Part shown: piece after piece, positions 57,037 through 64,000 of the stretch
Numbering within the stretch: position 1 is the stretch's first letter
How the letters are laid out: each line of letters opens with the position of its first letter
NCBI GenBank assembly: GCA_027943245.1
Contig: JANDJZ010000013.1
Location: 186,001 to 250,000, forward strand
DNA length: 64,000 nucleotides
Source: Acanthamoeba sp. SK_2022b
Lineage: Eukaryota; Discosea; Longamoebia; Acanthamoebidae
Direction of reading: 5' to 3'
Notes under the pieces: model-generated
Told to the model about the DNA's origin: nothing
Seen by the model: the letters and a program-made list of their open reading frames with translations, nothing else
Database searches by the model: none
Made by a program: the position numbers and the translations under genes

Positions 57037-57269
57037 CGCACCGTGCAGTTGGACTTGGCTCACCTCGCGGGGCAGTGGCTGGGCGTCAGCTGTCCTGTTC
57101 TGCCTACAGGCAGCAGTATTAGCAGGTGAAACAACACCAAGCCACAAAAACAAGGCAAGTGTGCAGAGAGTGATGAGAAAGAGGTCAACTGTCTGAGTGA
57201 TTGTCCAGCCAAGAAGAGGTCACTGTATTCACCAATTCAAGTCACACCTACCACACTCACCAGCCACCA

Positions 57270-57518
57270 CAATGGTATGCCAAGCATAAATGCCAAGAAG
57301 ACCATCACATGTGAGCATTGCATATGTGTATGTGATGGTAGAGCAGAGAGAAATGCCAAGAAGACCATCAACATCACATGCTCACATGACCAGATGGCAG
57401 GCATTTTTGTGTTGAAAGAGGTGCATGAGCATTGCATACACATATACAATGGAATGGCAAGCATAAACCCCAAGAAGGCCATCAGCACCACATGCTTATA
57501 CATGACCAAATAGCAGGT
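57270..57518 (+). repeat. Degenerate direct repeats, three copies
   Basis: The block CCAAGAAGACCATCA recurs at about 57293, 57355 and, as CCAAGAAGGCCATCA, 57470. Flanking words also recur: TGAGCATTGCATA (57312, 57425), ACATGACCAGATGGCAGG versus ACATGACCAAATAGCAGG (57385, 57501), and TGGCAAGCATAAA/TGCCAAGCATAAA (57457, 57278). Confidence 0.75.
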
Positions 57519-58451
57519 CTCTGTGTGAAGAAGAGGAGCTGCAAAACACTGCACATGTGGACACAATGGTTGCAAGCAAGCATGTGTGGTGAAGGAGGTG
57601 TACTGGCAAAACCTTGCACTTCACCAACCATGTGCAGGATGTTCAAGATTGGTCTTGGCTGTACCATGCAATATGGCGCTGGCATGTTGTACAAGTTGTG
57701 GGGAAGGTGCCATTATTTTTGGTCTCTCCCTGTTCATATCTCTGCACTCAAGACACAACAAAAACAGGTATTGGGGAGATCAAATAGAGCTGCACATCCT
57801 TGAGTTTAATGTAACCTGCCAATCAGTGGCAAGCCCAGAAAAGCCCAACGCAATGGTTCATGTGGGAGACCAGGCCAACCCCACACACAGAACAGCCACG
57901 CTCTAATGCAAATGCGCCAATTGGTTTCTCACTCATAAAATGAACGAGCAATTCGTTTTACACCTGTGCAATTCATTTCAAAATAATTCAGAAAAAAGTA
58001 ACAATGACTCTTTTGACACTTCTACACTTTTCAGACACAGAAAAATACACTGAGATATGTTTTAGGCCTCAAAAAAAAGCTTCAAATTCTGTACACCAAG
58101 GTAAAACAGTTTTGAAAATCAGATGTTTTGTACTTGATAAAATGCATTGGTCAACATGGATTGTGTTTAAATTGTTGGAACTTGATCTCTTCTAACCCTT
58201 CAAAAAAAGTTTTTCAGTACCTTGGTGCCAATTGAAAACAGTGGCAGAATGTCTTGGTGGGTAGTAAAAAAACACATAACATGAAGAACTGGTTTTTCAC
58301 AAACATCTTTAAAGCCTTGGTACCAATGCACATCAGGTCTGAGTGATTTTGTGACAACATGCCTGTTTTGCACCTGTTAGAGCTCATATTTGGTACAGAT
58401 CTGTGCACAAAGTGATATTTCTTCAAATACCTTGTATCTCACCTAAAATAT

Positions 58452-58647
58452 GTACATCTCTGGGCTGGGGTGGAAGAACCGATGCACATCAGTTCAACAC
58501 TTCTCTTGTGGGTGAAGATCTATTATGATGAAAAAGTGATATCTTGAAATGTATGCCCTTTGGGTCAAGTACATCTTTGGGCTGTGGTGGGCAAACCAAC
58601 ATGCATCAGGTCAACACTCACTTTAGTTGTTTTTTGATGAAAAAGGT
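58452..58647 (+). repeat. Degenerate tandem duplication, unit about 117 bp
   Basis: Copy 1 (from 58452) and copy 2 (from 58569) share GTACATCTYTGGGCTG then GGTGG, then AACC..CAYGCATCAG-like and GTTCAACAC/GTCAACACT, and TGATGAAAAAG. The copies differ by many substitutions and small indels, so the duplication is old. A related CACATCAGGTC word occurs at about 58329. Confidence 0.7.
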
Positions 58648-59133
58648 AGATTGTGAAAAAGTCACATTTGCAGATGTACAGAATATGCATGGGTTCACCT
58701 TGGGTCGTGTACAGGCATTTTTGGGTTCGTTAAAAAGTGACAATATTACTTTTGTCTGAACACTCTGTTAGTGGGAATACCCCAAGCTGCTGTCCTCTGT
58801 GCCACATCCCACAGTTTGAGCCTCGCCTCAGCCCACCAATGTCACACAAATGTGTGTTTGCTTGATGCAGCCACTTTGACTTCTGCAAACTTAAAATGGA
58901 AAATCAGCAGGAGCTAAATCTTCACAATCAAAAATGACTGGACCTCTCCTTCCACGGACTGAGTCTACCACAGGGGCGGGCCCAACTCACCACGCCTAAT
59001 AGAGCCGCGCCTGTTTGCAGCACAGTCGTGCCTGACTTCAATTACATGGTGGCGATAGGTGATCGTGTGCAGCACGCGTGAGATCGTTGTTCGTGCGTTG
59101 CGCGTTATGTTAAAAGACCAATTACACTACGTT

Positions 59134-62006
59134 TTACTGGGGAGGGCCTATGGGTTGTTCGCTGGCGTTGGGCATGTGCGAGAAGATGCCTCGCCCGAAG
59201 TACTTGGCCACCACCTCGAAACCGTCCGACGCCGCGTCCAGCTGCGAATGAACGCCAAGTCTCAGCCCATTGACCCGAGGGCAAACAGCGCGAGTGAAAG
59301 GGGGTGCTGCGAACCTCTCTGAAGAAAGCCTCGTGCTGCTCCGAGTTCTCCTCGAGGGACTTCTTGATCTCTAAAATCTTTCGGTTGTTGCGCACGCACA
59401 CTGGGCACTCCTTGTCGTACTCGCCGAGGCACCTCAGGTGGAAGGAGTGCATGCACAGGAAGTGGACGGAGGGCAGGTCGAGCGGACCCGTACATGCTGT
59501 GCACTTGTGCAGCTGGAAGATCTTGGCCCTACACGCATAAGGATAAGCACATGGCCAATGCCGACAACGCAGATGCAGGTGACCAGTGCTGGTTCTTCCA
59601 TGCGAGGGAGACCAGTACCCCGACCGCAGCTCTTCGAATTCCTTCTTCATCTTCTCTGTCTCCTCGCGGTAGTTGTTGATGCAGCGCTGGTCCTGCAGAT
59701 ACGGAAGAAGCAGGTTGACGATGGGCGGTGATAAAGTCAACCAACGTAGCAAGGTGGCCTTACCTCGGCGATGAGCTGGTTTTCCTGCGAGAGCCTGCGT
59801 ACGATGTAGTCCTTCACCACAGCCAGTTGCGTTGTTGGCTATCACGTAACAACCAATATCAATATGGTCCCAGGCGTATATGAGCCATGCTTCCACTCTT
59901 ACTGCGTGCTGGCCAAGTTGGCGAACCTTTTGCGAGAGAATCTGAATGATGGGGAGCGGAGGCAGAAGGTTCTCTCGGTCGATGTTATTGAGCACCTCGC
60001 CGATTTCATGCTGGCAGTCGTCGTCGCGGAGGGCGAAGTAGGTCAGTGCCTCGATCCACAGGTCCGGATCCATAGGCCTGACGATACGAGAATCGTCAGT
60101 GCCTCGTTGCCAGCAACAATAATAGAATTCACTCGCACCCATATTTCTTGCACGAGTTGATGACTTGCTCGTAGTCATTGTTCTCCATGTGGAAGTCCAC
60201 AATCTCATGATACCTGCGTTCGATGTGTTAGAAAACAACAAGCTAAGAGTCATGGAAGAGAGAGAGAGAGAGAGAGAGAGGAGGCATACAGCTTGAGGTG
60301 TTCGTAGACGACGAGGATGCCGGCCTTGAAGTCGTGCATTTGACACAGTACCAGTGCATGGTCTTCATCGAATTGCGCCTGCAACCCCCACCGTAGAAAA
60401 AGTGAGCAGAAAAAAAAATGGAGAGATGACTCAAGCCCGCTCATGACGGCGCATGCGTACCCGCGGGTCATTGAGGAGCGCAATAGCCTTATTCAGGCGC
60501 TCCTTTCTATCCGAAGCCGCGGTCTTTTCGCCAACCTGTGTCCGTTGGCCGTTATTCCATGCTCGTGTGGGTGTATGGAGCGGAGTGGTGCGGCATGTCG
60601 TGTGCCATGACTTACGTCTTCTCGAAGATAGATCTCAAGGAGGGTATTGTAGACGAGGTTGGTGGCGAGACCCTGCTGCACAATGAATTCGAGGAACTTG
60701 GCCAGCCATTCTTCTTGACCAACGAACACGTGAATAAACTCCTCAGCGTTTGCCTGCCGCCACCACACAGCGTCAGTTTCACCTATGCCTGCGCGCTCCG
60801 AGGGTCAACCGAACACTCACCTTGGGCCGTGGCTGGGCAAAGCTCTCGGAGGCCTCTGTTAGATAAAATCGGCGACGGCACGTCAGCGCTGGACACGTGT
60901 GATCACACGTAGTGCATGGCCCTTCAGGGACTTACCTTTGGTGCCCTTGGGTTTATAGTTTGTACAGAGGTCCATGAGGAGGCTGGTGGTCTGCTCCGGC
61001 ATGCAAGACACCAAGTTCTTGCCGTACTTCTTCAGTACCTTCTCGCACTGCACAGACGCACGATCCCGTTCGTAGGCCATGTCAACAACCCAGAATGTCA
61101 GCCGAGGAGGACGAGAGGCAAGAACTGGGAAAGAGGCGAAGGGGCACCTCGAAGAAGTTGAGGGTGGCGATATAAGTAAGGGCGTTCTGATAGTCCTTCA
61201 AATCCTCCACGATGATTTTCAGCGCTTGTTCGTGGTGGTTGTGACGCTGCGTAGGCCCAAGGCGCAGTTAATAGTGTGCATGTGCGTGCGCGCATGAGGC
61301 GTGCTCTTACCTTGGCAAGATAGAGCGCATGCTCAAAATAGCCCGCCTGCCTGCACACCTTGATCGCGGTCTTGACCTCAAACTTGAGGTTCGAGCCCGC
61401 CTGCATTCATGTCCAGCCAATATCAGCATACGCTTCCACACGCGGCACCAACACCCATTACCTTGATGAACTCATCGAGCTTTTGTACATCCTTGAGTTT
61501 GGTGTAGCAGTTGAACAATAGGGTCGTGTGGTCTGCGTTGGCCAAGCCTTGCTCATGCAGCGCCTACATGTTCACATGCATGCCCAATCAACCCATGTAG
61601 CGGTCAGGGCACTTACTGAGACAAGCCTTGCGTACCTGTAGGTAGGAGGTGAGGTTGTGTATGCGCTGGGCGTCGAGAAACTTGCGGATGACGTAAGACG
61701 GCTCGAGCCGACCAATCGTTCGCAGATATTGACGCATAGCTCCATCGTAGTCGCCCTTCCTGCGAATCACAGCCAAAGCGCGGTGCCGGAGTAAGAGGAC
61801 AAGAAACGAGAATCTGAACGAGGGGTAAGGCCTGTACGAATAGAGGTGGTCGCCGTATTTCCTGAAGATGTCGATAATCGAATTGTAGTCGTACTGCTGG
61901 CTGTGGGCGAGGTCGATGGCCACTGAGTACAAGTTCTTCTTGAAGAGTGTTTCCAGCTTTGTCTGTGTGTCCTTCTCTTGGACTTGGTACAGCTGCGTGC
62001 ACACGA

Positions 62007-62062
<56 letters not shown>

Positions 62063-63686
62063 CGTTGGTTATAGGTTCTTTGGGCAGTAGCAGCGGTGCG
62101 TGACGAGGCATACTAGTCCGTCGCGGGTGAGCACAAAGATGGAGCCCCACTCGGATACGATATAGGAGATGTTGGTAAAGGTGGTGGTATAGGCGATGAA
62201 CTTGTTCTTCAAATCGTAGATCGTGAACACATCCTGCTTCGGTCCACTGCGTGGCGTCGTCGTGAGCGTTGCACACAACAGCGTTAGACAGGATGGGAAG
62301 ATGAGAATTCGTGTGAGTGTGAACAAACCTGGCAACCTCCTGTTGGCTGACAACGATGAGGTAGCCACGGAACCACGACAGCATCTTCTTCTCACCTTCG
62401 AAGGCGAAGCATGGACCGCGTCCCTCCGGTTCGTAGAAGTAGACCGCCTGACAAGACGTAAAATAAGAAATCCCATCGTGCGTACATGTCCACACCCATG
62501 CGTGACGCTGACGGTGACCTACCTCCTTCCGCCCAATACAGAGGTCGTGGGTGTCACTGATCACGGCGCGACCCAGCTCGCAACCTCTATCATCGAGCAC
62601 CTCCTATTCCATCAGACACTTCGTGAGCACACAGCCGACAAGAGACACCTTGGCTTAATGCTCCGATCATACCGTTGGCGTTCGCTGCAAGGACGTGTGG
62701 TAGGCAACGGTGGAGTCGGGTGTGGCAGCGAAGAGTGTCGTCCTGTCCTTGCCGTCGTCCGAGAAGCCCAGCCCTACGAGGAAAGGCCCAAAAGTCGGGT
62801 GCGCCGTCATTTCAACGCGAGCCGGTCCAACATGGAGGAGGCAGAGGTGATGTACCGGTGATAGGCGAGTAGGAAGGGTTGGAGAGGGCCACGAGCTTGG
62901 GCGCGCGTTCCTGGCCGAGGTCCCGCATGAGGAGAACCACACCATTACACAGGCCAATTGCAACCTGCGAGAGGTCCTCGAGAACGGCCAAGCAGGTCAC
63001 GGGGACTACAGAGCCCGTGGGCGGCTGTATCTTGATCGATCGCAGGCAAAGCGGATTGCCTGACTTGTCGGCCTTGTCCAGGTTCCACACCTGCCGAGCA
63101 CAGCCACCATCACCATCAAGACGCCAATAGTGCATGCAAAACACGAGGCTACGAAGGTAGCAACATTCAGGGCGGACAGAAGCAGACCTTGAGCGTGGGC
63201 GAGATGGCATCTTCGTCGTCGCCGATAGCGACGAGGATGTTGGCCTGCTTGAGCTGCTCGGCATGGGTGACGGAGAAGCGGAAGGCCTGGAAGGAGTAGA
63301 CCTTGAAGTCGCGGTCCACCACGTTGACAAACCCCGAGGTATGTGCGCAGCAGTCAAGGAAATGACTACAAGTGGTTTGTGGGTTGCGGTGCAGTGCGTG
63401 CAGCTATGCGTAGTGTGCGCTTGTGCTTGCGTGGGTGGTATGAAGCAAGGTGGTGGAAAGGATATCTCCAAAGATGAGGTTGCCGCGGCCACTGGTGCAA
63501 CAATTAATGTCCAATTTCTGGTTAAATGTGAAAATTGTTAGCTAGAATCAAGTTGTGGCCATTTTCGCGAATCAATCTTTACATGTTAAATGAGTGTACC
63601 TGAATGATTTGGTGCGGATTATCACTGGAGCCACCCTCCTTCACCAGCTCCTGCTCAAAGAACTGAAATCTCTTCCATTGAAACAT
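59134..63686 (-). CDS. VPS11: Vacuolar protein sorting-associated protein 11 (HOPS/CORVET)
   Basis: The start is the ATG at 63686 (MFQWKRFQFFEQELVKE), as in other VPS11 proteins. The N-terminal beta-propeller region includes KVWNLDK-like VWNLDKADKSGNPLC, AVYFYEPEGRGPCFAFEG, WFRGYLIVVS, IYDLKNKFIAY and WGSIFVLTRDG. The alpha-solenoid follows: QVQEKDTQTKLETLFKKNLY, YLRTIGRLEPSYVIRKFLDA then QRIHNLTSYLQ, VKTAIKVCRQAGYFEHALYL, SCMPEQTTSLLMDLCTNYK and ALVLCQMHDFKAGILVVYEH. The C-terminal RING-like domain has CTGPLDLPSVHFLCMHSFHL and CPVCVRNN, and the end is VVAKYFGRGIF. VPS11 is a shared core of HOPS and CORVET tethering in endosome-lysosome fusion. About 15 introns. Confidence 0.93.
62007..62061. 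repeat. (CA)n microsatellite in VPS11 intron
   Basis: 55 bp of CA on the plus strand, (TG)n in the gene's sense, about 11 nt upstream of the acceptor preceding LYQVQEKDTQ. Confidence 0.93.
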
Positions 63687-63829
63687 GCTGCGCAGGCGTG
63701 CACGACTGGCGCGTAGTTTGTTGTCAATTGATATAATATCAAGCAAAAAGCAGGACGTTCCAAGCCGTTTTCCTTGCTAAATAATAAAAATTGATTATTG
63801 CTGCTAGTATTTCTGTCCACAAGGAAAAG
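63687..63829. promoter_or_regulatory. Divergent promoter region, VPS11 / right-edge gene
   Basis: Only 143 bp, AT-rich, between divergent starts. It must contain both promoters. Confidence 0.4.
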
Positions 63830-64000
63830 ATGGGAGCGGCACTGACGTCGCTCTATCGACGCTATGTGCAGGGAGCACAGCAGTTACCGGCAGAAGACGA
63901 GGAATCGAGAGGTGGCCGCGGCGGCAGCAGCAACACGCTTGGCACGTCAAATGCACCGTCGCAGAAGAACCTCGATCTGAAGGCCAATCTGGTGGTCATT
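63830..64000 (+). CDS. 5' end of an unknown protein, N-myristoylation candidate (partial)
   Basis: The ATG at 63830 begins MGAALTSLYRRYVQG, with Gly2 and Thr/Ser at positions 6-7, then basic residues, as in myristoylated proteins. A Gly/Ser-rich linker follows, and the frame is open to the edge at LDLKANLVVI. The strand-like DLKANLVVI may begin a folded domain outside the window. Not identified. Confidence 0.5.
   Translation, partial: MGAALTSLYRRYVQGAQQLPAEDEESRGGRGGSSNTLGTSNAPSQKNLDLKANLVVI

Larger units (their letters stand above)
56844..59133. other. 2.3-kb AT-richer, repeat-bearing intergenic island
   Basis: The region between ARL8 and VPS11 differs from the surroundings: it is AT-richer, has no long frame with GC-biased third positions, and carries degenerate direct repeats (57270-57518 and 58452-58647). 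No transposase, reverse transcriptase, tRNA or known ncRNA was recognised. Confidence 0.6.

Noticed and set aside
57237..57906. Possible coding frames in the AT-rich island
   Set aside because: They are composed of the degenerate repeats, lack codon bias and match no family.

Overview
This is a 64-kb, gene-dense, intron-rich nuclear segment from a protist. GC-rich coding DNA, many short introns (about 70-110 nt), long CA/TG arrays inside introns, short intergenic gaps and the protein set all fit an amoebozoan, most likely an Acanthamoeba-type amoeba. The species call is inference. No rRNA, tRNA, CRISPR or bacterial-style operon was found. No transposon open reading frame was recognised.

Layout, left to right: the 3' end of an unknown Ser/Lys-rich gene (+, 1-321); a GH31 alpha-glucosidase-like enzyme with an embedded trefoil domain (-, 6492-1267); a START lipid-transfer protein (+, 6788-7767); a very large USP47-like deubiquitinase fused to a RanBP2 zinc finger and a DCN1-like neddylation domain (+, 7940-13244); an F-box/MORN-repeat protein (-, 16118-13350); a prenylated Ras-family GTPase (-, 17893-16811); an FHA-PH protein with a long disordered N-terminus (-, 21643-18314); a C2orf76/UPF0538 homologue (-, 22577-21929); a CDK9/CDK12-class kinase (+, 22928-25885); a CDF zinc transporter (+, 26096-29034); ORC2 (-, 31014-29142); ribosomal protein eL33/RPL35A (+, 31237-31692); an unknown Cys-cluster protein (+, 32696-34101); a U6 snRNA gene (+, 34632-34744); a GT8 glycosyltransferase with a multi-pass C-terminus (+, 34822-36915); an unknown protein with two CC-x3-CT...C-x2-H units (+, 37149-39763); a Ste20-type kinase with a probable CaaX tail (+, 39976-42311); an alpha/beta hydrolase (-, 44272-42400); a small membrane protein (+, 44603-45055); a Grc3/NOL9 polynucleotide kinase (+, 45471-49181); an unknown 234-aa protein (+, 49461-50220); a NUDIX protein with a large novel N-terminal region (-, 52228-50254); a small N-myristoylation candidate (-, 53110-52718); WDR12/Ytm1 (+, 53712-55773); ARL8 (+, 55969-56843); a 2.3-kb AT-richer island with degenerate repeats (56844-59133); VPS11 (-, 63686-59134); and the 5' end of another MGxxxTS-starting protein (+, 63830 to the edge).

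The genes are mostly independent housekeeping functions. Themes recur: ribosome biogenesis (eL33, Grc3/NOL9, WDR12), the endolysosome (VPS11, ARL8), ubiquitin/NEDD8 biology (the USP fusion and an F-box protein), transcription/replication/splicing (CDK9-like, ORC2, U6), and several proteins with lipid-anchor motifs. Coordinates of intron-containing genes are start-codon to stop-codon spans. Exon boundaries are listed where worked out base by base.
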